This document shows positions 22,244-33,828 of a stretch of 64,000 nucleotides of DNA, one piece after another. The position numbers and the translations under genes were made by a program. The stretch is from Drechslerella dactyloides (Eukaryota; Ascomycota; Orbiliomycetes; Orbiliales; Orbiliaceae). Position 1 is the stretch's first letter. Every line of letters begins with the position of its first letter. The notes under the pieces were generated by a model. It was given only the letters and a program-made list of their open reading frames with translations. It was not told the DNA's origin and made no database searches. The DNA lies in contig JAGTWJ010000001.1 in assembly GCA_020064725.1 (NCBI GenBank), positions 682,001-746,000 on the forward strand, written 5' to 3'.

Positions 22244-24298
22244 ATGGTCGGTTTGGCGTTCTGGCGCATTTCTTTATTAGTGGCCTTCGCAGGAGCACCA
22301 TCGAAATTATGGGGATCTTCGATTAATGACAAGCTTAAGACCATGGACGATATTGTTTCCAATGCGAAAGCGCTAGTGAAGCGAGCGGTGACCGAACCAA
22401 TGGTTCTAAAGTACAGTGTATGATTGTTCATCCCTGTTTATCTATTTTGTTTGCGTAGTGTAACCTTGATCAATCTTCGAAATTAATGTTGTCGTTCTTA
22501 ACTGGCGAGTATTAGGCGCTAACATGTCTCTTTGCGGCTGTAGTTACAGCAGTATTCCTTCTACGTTAACGTTCAAGTTGGCTCAGAACGAGATTCGGTC
22601 AACCTGCGCGTGACGGACGAGCCATGGACGTGGGTTGGGACGAGGAGGCCTGGGAATTGTAGTAGTGGTTCTAACTATTTGCAATGCATCTATGCTGATT
22701 GGTCTAGTTTATGTGAGTGTCGACGTCTACGAAATTTAAGTTGCGAAGCGGTGCCATGTCTCCGCTTTTATAAGTCGTCTTCGTCGGCAGTTCTGCTAAC
22801 ATATATAATACGATTAGACCGGCCAAATGTATCTTCGAGCTTTCGCAATGTTTCCAACTCGCCCTTGAGCCTTGGTCAGTCCGAAAGCCGGTTCACTCGT
22901 GGCTACTTCGGGACCGACACTATCAGGTTCGGGCAAACACGACTGGATAACGTCTACATCGGTGTGGCGAACAACTTTACAGAGGCCCCGTCGCTTGGAA
23001 TGGCGGTCTACGACGCCAATAAGGAGGCTTTTCCGAGTTTCATGGAAGTTCTCTACCAAGGCCGAGAAATCAAGTCGCTCGCTCATGGCCTATGTTTCGA
23101 CTGGCTTGGTACGTTTCATCTTTATCACGGAGAGTCTCGATATAATGCGATATATCGATAGCTGCTTACTTCCCTATATATAGAGAGAAATCAAAGCGTT
23201 CTGAACCTCGGGTCAATCGACACCGCCAAATACAATGGGAATCTCGTCACTTTCAACGCAACAGAAGTCAGCGACCTTGCCACGGTCGAGCTGCTGAGCG
23301 CTGCCTTTGGCAATAAGGCCAACATGGAGGAAATGACATCGGTCACAAACCTCAGTGCTCACATCGAATTCAGCACAAGCCGGATATTTCTCCCTGACGC
23401 TGCCTTGTCAACTATCGTGGAGCGTACTGCTGCAAAATTCGACAACAGTTGGGGCAGCTATCTCGTCGACTGTAAGCTGCGGAACTCCGACCTGGCGATT
23501 GAGTTCCGCTTCCGCGGGATAAATATCACAGTCCAAGCGCACCACTTCATCATCCCGGCGTACAGTGTGCTCGGGTATCGCTACCAGCTTCGTCGTGACG
23601 ATGCATGCGCCCTGGAATTCGGCGCGATGCGAAGCTACGGCGTCGCAACGAACCTTGGGTACGATGCCGTTCTAGGCATCCCGTTTGCGAGACATACCTA
23701 TCTCGTCCACGATTATGGTAACCGCCAACTGAGCTTCGCTCCCGTCAAGTTCAACGCCACAGAAAGCAACATCGTAGAGATAGACAATCGTGGAGTAATG
23801 GCGTTATCTACCCCGGTAACAACGTCTAGACCTACGGCGACATCGACGGACCCGCCGGACCCGCAGACGAGAGATACCATCAACAAGACGAACATAGGCG
23901 CAATCGCTGGCGGTGTCGTTGGCGGTGTCGCAGGGTTGTCCGCGATCGCATATCTTGGCTTTATAATGATGAAGCACCGGAGGGCAGTCATCGTGCCTCC
24001 CCCTCCACCATTGATGCATCAGGCAACTTTGCAGGAGGTATATGGTTATATTTCACCAGACGACCCAAAGGAACTTGAGAATAACAGCCGGCCAGCGAAC
24101 CAGTTGGCGAACGCGTATATCTGGCCTGAACCGCAACAGCAGCAACAGCAGCAACAGCAGCAAGAAAATCTACGATTCGATCAACCTGGGTACAATGACT
24201 TACAGTATCAAGAGAACGTCGCGCCGTCAGGCTACAGCGAAGCACCAGGAAGCCAATTTTTTGCACAGGAACTGTCAACTTCAGACCAGCGGCGGTAA
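22244..24298 (+). CDS. Membrane-anchored pepsin-like protein lacking both catalytic Asp (pseudoprotease)
   Basis: Four exons, 22244-22417, 22544-22712, 22818-23108 and 23184-24298, give about 582 residues with frame kept. Residues 1-24 form a signal peptide. The middle resembles the bilobal A1 (pepsin) fold: YSFYVNVQVGS at 62-72, FGTDTIRFGQ, YIGVANNF, LNLGSIDTAKYNGNL at 218-232 and a C-lobe ending GYDAVLGIPF. Where active A1 proteases have DTG or DSG, this one has V81-T82-D83-E84 in the first lobe and I272-E273-F274-S275 in the second, so neither catalytic site is canonical. A Ser/Thr/Pro linker leads to one transmembrane helix (about 449-474) followed by basic residues, then a cytosolic tail with a CAG/CAA-coded Gln run (about 515-525). 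The likely topology is an extracellular pepsin-like module with a cytosolic tail, perhaps a cell-surface binding or sensing protein. The alternative acceptor at 22549 in exon 2 is also in frame. Confidence 0.85.
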
Positions 24299-25220
24299 AC
24301 GGAGGCCTGGTCAGGTGAATCCAGTCTGCGATTGCGGTAACCCAGGTTCATGCGTGTGCCTTGCAGGTGTCGCCGTTTCCTCACGCAAGGGGCGGAGGAC
24401 GGAGATATGGCATATGGCACCAGCTAATCAGGGCGGATAGTGTCTAGTTCCTGCATAATATGCGTGGTCATTGACCCGCGTCTTTCAGATTTTGGAGATA
24501 TATCCGACTAGTTTTCGAGTAGTATATACGTATCATGATGGATAGGATATGTATACCATATGTTAGCAAACCAGTGCAAATGTTTTGCTGCGGCTATAGC
24601 CGGCTATGTATTGAACTTTTGGGCTTTTATATTTGTAGATTAAATTCCAAAGATTCGTATCGGAAAGATAGCCAGAGAGAGGTCATTGTAACATGTGTCA
24701 TTGCTTGGAAAGCGTACGAAGTAGATTCAGACGAAGGGTGTACGTTTGCTGGCGAATGCGCGTTATGCAAGTTGTATGCGGCGCTCAGGGCGCCCCAGCC
24801 CCTTGCCTCATCTGGTGTTGCTTTTTCTGGCCAGTCTAAATTTGCCTTCCAGCTTCCAGAAAAAGTTTGACATTCAATTTCCCATCGACACACCACATCA
24901 TCAACTTTTATCAACTTTCATCACCCTTGCGGATTAAGCACACCGCGTACGCGACACGTAGACAGCCCGCTACCATCAGAAGAAGACTGCCGGACTCCCT
25001 AGAAAGTGGTTTAAGAGGGTTTGGATCTCCCGTCCTTCCTTATTCCAAGCAGGAGACCGACAAACGAAGAAGAGAACCGTATCCTTACATTTCCGGCAGT
25101 TCGTCACACGATACACTCCGTTGCCCACACCCGAGTATCTCGCTGCCTCCTTGCGAGCACCATTGACAAACTCGCGCATCTCCCGTGAGCCGACAAAATA
25201 TACGCGACGAAATACGAAAA
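24299..25220. other. Intergenic, promoter of the Rsd1 gene
   Basis: No gene is supported. The right part (about 24850-25220) is C/A-rich and is probably promoter and leader of the splicing-factor gene at 25221. Confidence 0.5.
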
Positions 25221-27228
25221 ATGTCTACTCTGGACATCGAAGCCCTAATGGAGGAGCCCTTCCGAGCGGAGGCTCAGGAGGCGGCGGAATCCAGGAGCCG
25301 AGGCGGCGGATCCACCTCGCATCACGACGACGATGAGAGTAGGCGCAGCGATGCCGGCAGCTCCAAGTCCAGGAATAGGAGGCGTCGTAGCAGAAGTCGA
25401 GAGAGTGATAGGTACGCATACTCCAGGGCTCGTCGTTACAGGAAATTATGCGAATTTTGGCGGCTCACTTGCTATTATTTTGCGACGCAGACACCGTTCG
25501 AGGCGCCATGACGATGACAGGTACTCCGATAGGTATTCCTCCGGCAGAGACCGTGACAGAGACCGAGAACGTGACCGCGATCGCGAGTACCGAGACAGAG
25601 ACAGAGACTACCGCGACCGAGACCGAGAAAGGGAACGAGACCGAGATTACCGTGACAGAGATCGTGATCGCGACCGCGATCGCGAGCGTGAACGTGAGGA
25701 ACGTTACAACTCCCGGAAGCGAGAACGCGAGTCCGAGTATGATGACTATGCCCGTAGTCGTCGTCGCTCTCGATCTCCACGCAATAGGTCTAAGTGAGTA
25801 TTTCCCGAGTGGCAATGATTTTCTGGCGAATTAAATGCTAATAATCAAGCAATAGATCCGGCTCTCCTAAACTTACCGAGGACGAAAGAGATAGACGCAC
25901 CGTGTTCGTTCAACAGCTCGCTGCTAGACTTCGTACCAAGGAATTGGTTGCTTTTTTTGAGAAGGTTGGAAATGTGAAGGAGGCGCAGATTGTGAAGGAC
26001 CGTGTCAGCGGAAGATCCAAAGGGTATGTTCTCCAGCTTTTAGTGCTACGTACAGCGTTGACTAACATCCTCTCAGGGTTGGCTATGTTGAGTTCAGAGA
26101 GGCAGAGTCAGTCCCTAAAGCTATCGCGCTTACAGGTCAACGGCTGTTGGGAATTCCCATCATCGTTCAACTTACAGAGGCAGAGAAAAACCGACAGGCT
26201 CGTGCCGAAGGTGGTCACCATCACAGAGACGAAAACCATCGTCATACTATTCCATTCCATAGGCTCTATGTCGGAAATATCCATTTCAGCATCACGGAGA
26301 GTGAGCTCGAGCAAGTCTTTGCACCGTTTGGCGACCTTGAGTTTGTTCAGTTGCAAAAGGAGGAATCTGGGCGTAGCCGAGGCTATGGGTTTGTTCAGTA
26401 AGTCCCTCTATTCCTTCCTCGCAGCAACTGACTCCTAGCTAACACTGTCTTCTAGATATCGCGATCCGAATAACGCAAAAGAAGCATTGGAAAAGATGAA
26501 CGGGTTTGATCTCGGCGGACGCCTCATCCGTGTCGGTCTTGGGAATGACAAATTCACACCTGAGTCTACTGCGCAGATTCTACAACGCTTCAATAATGGG
26601 CAGCAAGCTTACGAAGGTCGTCAACGCCATCATCAGAACCAAAACATCAATACCAGCGGAGCTGCCAGCGCTCTCGACGATACGGATGTTGCCGGTGTCA
26701 ACTTCAATAACTTCAGCAGAGACGCACTCATGAGGAAACTCGCAAGAGTTGAAGAGCCTACCCCTGAACAAAATGGAGATGCGAACGGGGAGCAGAAACA
26801 ACGACGACCGGCTCCTCTCCCCCCGAAGCCTGCAGCTCCAGCAAACTCCACCGTTGCTAGCAGGTGCATCGTTGTCAAGAACATGTTCGAACCCTCTGAG
26901 TATGTAACGTAAACCATCGGCTTTCCCCTATTCTCAATCCTCATCACTAACTTGAGTCTCTTAATGCAGGGAACAAGGAGACCACTGGGTTAAAGATCTG
27001 GAAGATGATGTTAAAGCTGAATGTGAGACTAAATACGGACACGTAGTGCACATTTCCGTCGACCCCAACTCTCAAGGCGACGTCTACATCAAATTCGACA
27101 AGATATCCGGCGGCGAGAAGGCCATCCAAGGCCTCAACGGCCGGTTCTTCGGCGGACGCCAAATCTCCGCTCTTCCAGTTGTGGACGCTGTTTACAGCAG
27201 TCTGTTTTCTCGGGTAAAGGCCATGTAA
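25221..27228 (+). CDS. rsd1: RNA-binding splicing factor, Rsd1/RBM39 family
   Basis: Six exons, 25221-25411, 25491-25793, 25856-26023, 26077-26397, 26456-26899 and 26970-27228, give about 561 residues. All junctions keep frame and use typical donors (GTACGC, GTGAGT, GTATGT, GTAAGT). The start is the ATG of MSTLDIEALMEE. An RS-like domain (about 45-165) consists of Arg-Asp/Arg-Glu dipeptides. Three RRM domains follow. RRM1 has RNP2 TVFVQQL and RNP1 SKGVGYVEF. RRM2 has RLYVGNI and RGYGFVQYRD. The C-terminal one begins CIVVKNMF and is of the U2AF-homology type. This order is the hallmark of RBM39/CAPER and fission yeast Rsd1, nuclear factors that work with U2AF and U2 snRNP in 3' splice-site recognition. 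The RS domain is written by a GACCGAGA-type repeat, so its length may vary between strains. Confidence 0.93.
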
Positions 27229-28405
27229 GCTGGCTACAACCATCAGCTAAGAAGGAAACCTATGGTATGATGGCGATCAAATTTCATCGGATCCGCAACA
27301 TGGTTCAAAACTCACTCTTTCGAGGGCAAAAGATATTTTTGACGCGATGCTATATGCATTGGATCCGACGGCGATCGCGCCCCATCATACACACCAAAAC
27401 ATATCCTTCGTATGCACCTTACCCTTCCAACCCGAAGGCATGAAAAACTTCAAAACGGTTTTCTTTCTTAGGAATTTTCGGCCAATATATGCTTCCGACC
27501 AAAAGTTCAGTTTCTCTCTGACGGCAACGACAATATTATGCCCTCCTCCCAATACCACCGGGTGAGGTTTGATATCTACCTTCCCAAACGTCTACGCCTG
27601 AGATGGGGAAACGTTTGATCTTTACCTCACGCTTTATTCTGTTTTATAGGTTCCTCCGCGCACGACTCGACTGTAACTGCTTCCTTTCTATCTTATCATT
27701 CTATTCTTGTACTTTCTGCTTTTTTTTTCTTACGAATCGTGTCCTGCTTCACTTCCTATTTCTCATACCAACGATGGTAGAGACTGGGAAGAAAATCGTA
27801 GTACTGGGCTCGTATCTACCAGTTTGGTGTTTGCTGACCTGTCCGTTTGTTATTAGTTTATTTATTGCATAAATAGGAATAGAGGATCTTTCACGATCGA
27901 TAGCTTGTCTATGAGAGCATATTTGAGTAACTCTCCAGAGATGTCGACCGCCCGGCAACCAAACCGTAATGATCAATGTATGTGACCGTACCTAATTTCC
28001 GCGCCTTTGACCCATCTCGTCGGGCTGCTTTATTATGTTTTATCACGCCGTCACGGGGAGCCGAGCGCAGGTGGTTACCTCTATATATACACATATACCG
28101 TAAGGGGAAATGCGTGTCTTCTGGGACGCCTATAATCCAGTATGCGGACTAAAAATGGTCCATTAATCAAATAATACAGCTTGACAGCGTCTTTAAGACG
28201 ATATTTCGAGTCTACTAGGCGTAAAAGAGCCTTGAAAACACGCATTCCCCCCTACGGTATATTCAGGCAATTTGCAACATAAATATATAAACCATGGTCC
28301 GACATTTATGGGTAGACTTGGTCAATTCGTTGATAATTTGCCCGGGCCGATCCCGTAACCTGGATAATGCAACCCAACTGAACTTCCCGAGATCGGGCTC
28401 TGCTG
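27229..28405. other. Intergenic, between convergent genes
   Basis: 3' flanks of rsd1 (+) and the F-box gene (-). T-rich runs occur near 27715-27730. No gene is supported. Confidence 0.55.
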
Positions 28406-29173
28406 TTAACCTTGGAATGATTTCTGTATTGACACAGTTATGCGTATCCTCCCTTCATACCAATATTCATGCGAACAATACACGGGAATATGAAGCCAAT
28501 AATGCTCACTTCCTGTCATCCATGAGGGAATTCTTGTTTTCGAAATCTCCCATATCTGCTTTATCAGCTCTCGGTTGGTTGTCTTCTCTGTTATCAGAAT
28601 AGTGTCCGACTGGACCTGCTGCCAAATTATAGATGGACAATGTACTGATAACCTGGCATTAATTTGCAGGTCGCAAGGTCTCGGCGCAAGCCCATCCCGA
28701 AGCCTGGTATCCTTCGTCACCTCGCACTTAAGTTTGCAACAGACTGGTTCATCGAGCATGGGTGAATCGGAGATGTCGGTCTCGATAGGGACGCCGGGAA
28801 CCATCCTCTGCGAGCTGGGATCAATACAATAATCTCTGAATCGGATAAGAGAGGGTTCAATAGTGCTCTTGGCAACGTGGCAATGAAGAGAGAATGATGG
28901 GCCGAGACGGTCGTTCTCGAGCGCTATTCCAGATTCGTAGAAAAGGCGATGGATACCAGGTACATTCGGTTGACGGTCAGGCGTGTAGTATATGTATCGG
29001 GGGTATTGGAAGAGTTCTTGATAATGGCTGTCGAGGCAGGTTCGGTCGCAAATGACGAGGGTTTGCCAAAAGCGAGAAACACGGCTGGCGTGGACGCAGT
29101 CGGAGAACGAAAGGTAGGAGAAGATCTTGAGGTATAGTTCGACCGGTAGTCGCTTGATGCCTATATCTCCCAT
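28406..29173 (-). CDS. F-box protein
   Basis: Single frame, 255 residues, ATG at 29173. Residues 8-42 form an F-box: IKRLPVELYLKIFSYLSFSD followed by CVHASRVSRFWQTLV, with the Leu-Pro, Phe-Ser-Tyr-Leu and Trp positions expected. F-box proteins bind Skp1 in SCF ubiquitin ligases and recruit targets through the rest of the chain. Here the remainder shows no WD40 or leucine-rich repeats, so the target is unknown. The next residues (CDRTCLDSHYQELFQYPRYI) continue a helical region as in many fungal F-box proteins. Such genes are numerous and fast-evolving in filamentous fungi. It lies just upstream of the secreted-family genes but on the opposite strand. Confidence 0.85.
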   Translation of the reverse strand: MGDIGIKRLPVELYLKIFSYLSFSDCVHASRVSRFWQTLVICDRTCLDSHYQELFQYPRYIYYTPDRQPNVPGIHRLFYESGIALENDRLGPSFSLHCHVAKSTIEPSLIRFRDYCIDPSSQRMVPGVPIETDISDSPMLDEPVCCKLKCEVTKDTRLRDGLAPRPCDLQINARLSVHCPSIIWQQVQSDTILITEKTTNRELIKQIWEISKTRIPSWMTGSEHYWLHIPVYCSHEYWYEGRIRITVSIQKSFQG

Positions 29174-30419
29174 GGTGACGAAATATCGAACGGATGGGAT
29201 CCGGGGCTGAGACTAGTGGACGGGAATAAATGCCTTTGATCGTAGTAACCTGGAAGTGATATGCAAAATGTCAAAATGAATATATGAATATAAGTTTTGA
29301 GCAACGTTCTTAGATGTGTATGTATCCGAAATTTGCGACAAGGTCGGTGAAAATCGTTGAGCGTGGGCTATATATACGTACGTAAGTAATTATAACTGAA
29401 ATACGAGCGAGTGAACCCAAAACTCACGGACAGACATAATTGGCTTTTTCTACCTGGAAACGTCTCAGGTGCTTTGGGAAGCTTACTTTTCAGATTTATA
29501 TTAGTTACGTGCGTCTAGATTACAGGCTTCTGGTTCACGAGACAAGATTACAGCCTGCGAGAAAAAAAATACTTGATGTATCTTCCCATAATTTCTAAAT
29601 TTTGTCCAGGTTCAGGGATATATTCAACTCCCGTGCATTATATGATTATACAGCGGCAAAATAGCGCATTTGACAATGGAATGTGGGTTTCTTACGTTCA
29701 TAAGTTGTTTGAGCAGTCCGCCTGCGACACTCGGGTCTTTCTACAATATAAAAATCTTTAGTGTTATGTATCCGGTCTTCAGGGCTCGTTCAGCTTCAGT
29801 CCTGTGTAAAAGCCGGACAGGGATCTACCCCTAGCTTACAACACTTAGTGCGTTGTATACTAGAAGATGGAAAGTGCCGCTGGCATGGCTTCCAATAGCA
29901 ATCTATCCTCGATCGAAGGTTAGGAATATTTCTAAATAAGTGTAGAACTTGAACCGACCGGCCATGCAAGGAAGTATTTTTGCGAGACCACATTGAGCCC
30001 GTCCTGTTTAATGCAGCGACGCAACACGGCATTGCAAGGGAGGTATATATAACAGCGATTGAATCTGCTCAATCAAAATCACTCACCTGGCACCTATACG
30101 CAGAGCAATACTCTCTGCAATATTTTTCCTAGCGAGCGATGTAGCAACACCAGACTCTTGGTTACCACGAAGTGGGATCACGGATATTTGAAGCAGCACA
30201 TATGAGGAGGGGATTTTGTGTCGAAATATTGGAGATGGGCTATACTGGGCTCGTTTGATCGAATAGGTATGTCTTGGGTATAAGAAAGTACCTCTAGCAT
30301 CCTTTAATAATATTTGAGTGTGCTGTACTATTGTATAACCTACCCACGTGAGAAAACACCCGAAGATACCTCGATGCTATATTAACTTACCCGAGCATAC
30401 ATAGATCTATTAGCCTAAA
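29174..30419. other. Intergenic between divergent genes
   Basis: It lies between the F-box gene (-) and the first secreted-family gene (+), so it holds both promoters. AT-rich. No coding frame is supported. Confidence 0.5.
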
Positions 30420-32063
30420 ATGCGAGCTGCAGTTCTTTTCGCACTGGTTCGCCTAATATCTATTCCGTCATTCACAGCTGCCTACGTTTATACTTTCGTC
30501 CGACAATCTCAGCCAACGGCGAGAGGAGAGAAAATCTCACAAGAGGTCCTTGGGCAGGAGCCCAAATCCTGCACTCGAATAAGTTACAGCCGTGGGGGAA
30601 ATGGCGACAACCCAAACCGTCTTGTCGCAATTAAAGTATGGACGAACCCTATGTTCGGACGGGCTCCTTGGGCATTCGCCTTCTACCAGGATAGTCCAGT
30701 CTGCAACCTGGAGGGAGGCAAGCCGTCCCTTATCGCATATTTCTTTCCGCGAAACGACGTGGATAACCTGCAGATCGCAGACTGGGGACCACTAGCGGTG
30801 CAGACGGGAATTCTGCCAAAATTCAGATCATGGCAGGAGCTGAAGCCGGATACACCGGACTGGAAGAATTACATTGTGGATACAGGGATCAAACCCGGGG
30901 AGATACTCCTTGATACGATCTTCGGTGGTCAAAATTTGGATCAGGTGACGCCTGAGCTTGCATATGTCAAGTTCTGGGATTTATCAAAGGCTTACTGTCG
31001 GTTTAACGCTAATATGGATGTGATACGAGATGACAACTTGATGCAAATGCTTTTAAGTGGTGAAGCCACTGCGGGTACATATTTTCCGGAGCTGCTGAAC
31101 TCGCTAAGCCAGAATGCGATAGAAGTACCTAGCCGTCAGCGGTGTATACCTGGAGTACGATTTCAGTCCGTCCCAGGCACTGACTGGGCCGAGGGCATAC
31201 GGATGACGGATGAATACCCCGAGGTAGAGGTTATTAAAGATGAGGGGAAGATGGAGTACGGCTGGGATGACCCTGCCGCAGATACTGACATGAGACGGGA
31301 TCCATCCGTACAAGAAGCTTTGAAGGAGCAGTACGACGAATTCGGCTCGTATGTGGAAAACTTCCAAGAAGATTATCGATACGAAGACCCCGCATTGGGA
31401 AAGCTGGAAGAAAATTGGGAGTACTACTACGACGGCGATGGTATCAATGTCATGAATAGAGGGAACTTCGATCCGTACTATCAAGGCGAAACAGCAGAAG
31501 GAGACTACCAGGACGACTACTACCTCAAAAAGGAATCAGAGCTGGAGGAAGAAGGTCCGACAATGTCATTGAAAGTCGAGTATGACGATACCCAAGCTCA
31601 ATCCTTATTTGAAGAGGAACCAAAAGAGGAGCCTTTCATCTTCGCCTCCCCTAAAATTGAAACGGAATTTGGACCACCCGACCCAGTTAACACAAAACTC
31701 GAAGAAGAGCCGCTGCTCGCACAAAACCCGGAAACTCTACCGTGGGATTACATGGAGCAAATGCAAGCCCTTACACATCAATTGCCAAATATACCGACCT
31801 TCATAATGCAAGATCTTCAACAAGTGCTCGGGTTAGATACGGCAGATTCTTCTGCACTCGGAGAAATCGTCTGGAATCTGAGGCGACAGTACGGAATAGC
31901 AGAGCCGGAGTATCAAAACCGACAAAGGTTAGAGGAACAACTTCGGATAGCCCAGCTCGAGGCACAATTGGCGTTACAAAGAGCCCAGAGAATGAGTACA
32001 GATCAGATTCAACAAATGTATGAGGTTGTGAGGGACAGATATAGAGGAGGAGCCATGGACTGA
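30420..32063 (+). CDS. Secreted two-cysteine family, member A
   Basis: Intronless, 547 residues, ATG at 30420. Residues 1-21 are a hydrophobic signal peptide ending TAA before Tyr22. The shared domain follows: Cys51, a strand IKVWT, the aromatic segment PWAFAFY (83-89), Cys95, a hydrophobic stretch SLIAYFF, Trp-containing helices, and the turn GIKPGEILL (about 156-164). The remainder is much longer than in the other copies and has further cysteines, an acidic Tyr/Asp/Glu-rich stretch (about 270-400) and a C-terminal Gln/Arg/Leu-rich coiled-coil-like segment (about 498-545). I do not recognise the family. It is the largest of five related genes in this window and lies 312 bp upstream of member B on the same strand. 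No membrane helix is seen after the signal, so secretion or a vacuolar or wall location is inferred. Confidence 0.85.
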   Translation: MRAAVLFALVRLISIPSFTAAYVYTFVRQSQPTARGEKISQEVLGQEPKSCTRISYSRGGNGDNPNRLVAIKVWTNPMFGRAPWAFAFYQDSPVCNLEGGKPSLIAYFFPRNDVDNLQIADWGPLAVQTGILPKFRSWQELKPDTPDWKNYIVDTGIKPGEILLDTIFGGQNLDQVTPELAYVKFWDLSKAYCRFNANMDVIRDDNLMQMLLSGEATAGTYFPELLNSLSQNAIEVPSRQRCIPGVRFQSVPGTDWAEGIRMTDEYPEVEVIKDEGKMEYGWDDPAADTDMRRDPSVQEALKEQYDEFGSYVENFQEDYRYEDPALGKLEENWEYYYDGDGINVMNRGNFDPYYQGETAEGDYQDDYYLKKESELEEEGPTMSLKVEYDDTQAQSLFEEEPKEEPFIFASPKIETEFGPPDPVNTKLEEEPLLAQNPETLPWDYMEQMQALTHQLPNIPTFIMQDLQQVLGLDTADSSALGEIVWNLRRQYGIAEPEYQNRQRLEEQLRIAQLEAQLALQRAQRMSTDQIQQMYEVVRDRYRGGAMD

Positions 32064-32375
32064 CCTCCGATTTGTACCTGAACCGCAAACTGCATATTGC
32101 TAAAATCTTGTATTTGGTTTTTCCCATTGCGCATGCTTGAATTCCTCGAGGCACCCGTTCAAATTATTGTCAGCCGTTTATAAATATTTACACTCTATAG
32201 GATCTGACTCTAATATACTCAAAACATGTAGACGCCTCAAGTCTACGCAAACCCAAATGTATTTCATGCATGAAATACGAATGGTTCCCTTCCTAGCATG
32301 CAGGCAACTTAGCGATACATCACCGCGTTGAGCAATCTCAGTCTTCGTAGATGGGCAGCAAATAGGCATATTAAA
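32064..32375. other. Spacer between tandem secreted-family genes
   Basis: 312 bp between members A and B on the same strand. It must hold the terminator of A and the promoter of B. A TATAAATA-like stretch occurs near 32179-32186. No gene is seen. Confidence 0.5.
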
Positions 32376-33395
32376 ATGTTTGCCCTCTCCTCCATTGCCG
32401 TTGCTCTTCTCTCACCATCTCTTACTGCGGCCTACCTTATCGACCTGCAACCTGCGCCGTTCCTCTCCGCGGACCCTAATCCCCACTATTATTTCCCAAT
32501 CAATCCTACAGGTTACGCATGCACGAGCATCAGGGTCCCTGCTGCGACCCAAATCGCTGCTATCCGCGTCCGCAGCGGCCCAGAAACCGGTAGCCCTCCG
32601 CAAGCCATCGCATTTTTCAACGGCGATGGATGTAATGATGATTCTATCGAGCTGATCATTCGGTTTTACCAAGTTGCTGGGGATGTGGAGCAGGCAGTCG
32701 CGCCTGAGCTGACGTACTCGTCGCTTGCCGATGGCTTGGAATCGTATATACCCGGACAGGAGATGCAGGCTCAGAATGTGTATAATCACGTTCAGAACGT
32801 CGGATACAGCAGCGCGGTGTGGGCGGATATCATCAACCTGGGTTTAGAACCTGGCGACGCAGCGTTCAGGTACCGGTCGCTGGATCCGGATGTCGTTGAC
32901 ACGGAATGGCGGGTGGTGAAGGGTGTGGTGATCCTCAGCGATGGCCCGCTCCCTTTGGAGGATGTGGAGCATCCGGATTACTCGCCATTGTTGAACACAG
33001 ATCTGCTGGACCTGCCCACCGAGGAGCGACTAGCGAAACAAGCAGAGTACCAGGCGCGAGCAGAAAGTTTTCCGGCGGCAGAGGGCGTGTTTCTCGGCCC
33101 ACAAGACTTGCAGATAGGGAATCCGGTGACTGAACTAGCGAAGGAAATCGAGAGTGAGTATAACCGGAAGATCAAAATCGGTAAGATCGCGAGGAAGGCC
33201 TCAGGGATGGGACCTGCAGGCATTAGAAAGTATAACCCGAATGCAGTCGAGTTGAACCCGCTAGCGCCATATGAGGGCCAGAGCATACTTGAAGATCTGG
33301 AGGCCCAGAGACGAAGGACAGTCGACGAAATTTTGGAAGACCCTGACTGGGATTTGTATTGGCCGACACCGCAGGGGCCCCGCTATGGACAGTAG
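32376..33395 (+). CDS. Secreted two-cysteine family, member B
   Basis: Intronless, 339 residues. The ATG at 32376 (MFALSS) is chosen because it starts a good signal peptide (1-19) ending Ala-Tyr20; upstream in-frame codons contain no ATG. The shared domain shows Cys49, strand AAIRVRSG (61-68), PPQAIAFF (74-81), Cys86, SIELIIRFY (about 90-98), a Trp, the turn LEPGDAAF (about 148-155) and W-R-V-V-K-G-V-V. The tail is Glu/Leu-rich with a basic patch (about 258-275) and ends in Trp/Pro-rich residues. Only two cysteines remain after signal cleavage, so one disulfide is likely. Function unknown. It lies in tandem behind member A. Confidence 0.87.
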   Translation: MFALSSIAVALLSPSLTAAYLIDLQPAPFLSADPNPHYYFPINPTGYACTSIRVPAATQIAAIRVRSGPETGSPPQAIAFFNGDGCNDDSIELIIRFYQVAGDVEQAVAPELTYSSLADGLESYIPGQEMQAQNVYNHVQNVGYSSAVWADIINLGLEPGDAAFRYRSLDPDVVDTEWRVVKGVVILSDGPLPLEDVEHPDYSPLLNTDLLDLPTEERLAKQAEYQARAESFPAAEGVFLGPQDLQIGNPVTELAKEIESEYNRKIKIGKIARKASGMGPAGIRKYNPNAVELNPLAPYEGQSILEDLEAQRRRTVDEILEDPDWDLYWPTPQGPRYGQ

Positions 33396-33828
33396 AGTCA
33401 GGAACAGGATATTTAGAAAGATTGCCCCGATATATCACACCATAGCTGTATGCTTTACAGCGTGACACAGGCGGCGCCTCATAGAAATACCCATCGACGA
33501 TACCTTTACCCTGAATGAGTATATATGATAATATTGCAAACGCCCAAAGATGGGAAATTTAGATACCCCAGAGCAATACCATCGCTAGACATAGTTCACA
33601 AGAAATTCACAAGTTGTGCAAAAATTATGACAGATATTCAAGGCTATTCTGGGATCCAACCTCTATTAAGATATATATAGATAAGCTATAACTCGAGCCT
33701 CTCTAGAGCTACTCGAGTACTCTAGAACATATCAACGGCCCAAATATTCCGATGCACATAAGAAAAACACAAACAAATCGAGCGGAGATTTTTACCCATT
33801 CACGATTGAGAGCCACAATGCCTTCAAC
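33396..33828. other. Intergenic, between convergent genes
   Basis: 3' flanks of member B (+) and the ABC transporter (-). It has a cluster of short inverted motifs (CTCGAG/CTAGAG near 33691-33725). Nothing coding. Confidence 0.5.

Noticed and set aside
25465..25815. Minus-strand frame of 116 codons made of Val-Ser/Ser-Val repeats
   Set aside because: Antisense image of the Arg-Asp repeat exon of Rsd1.
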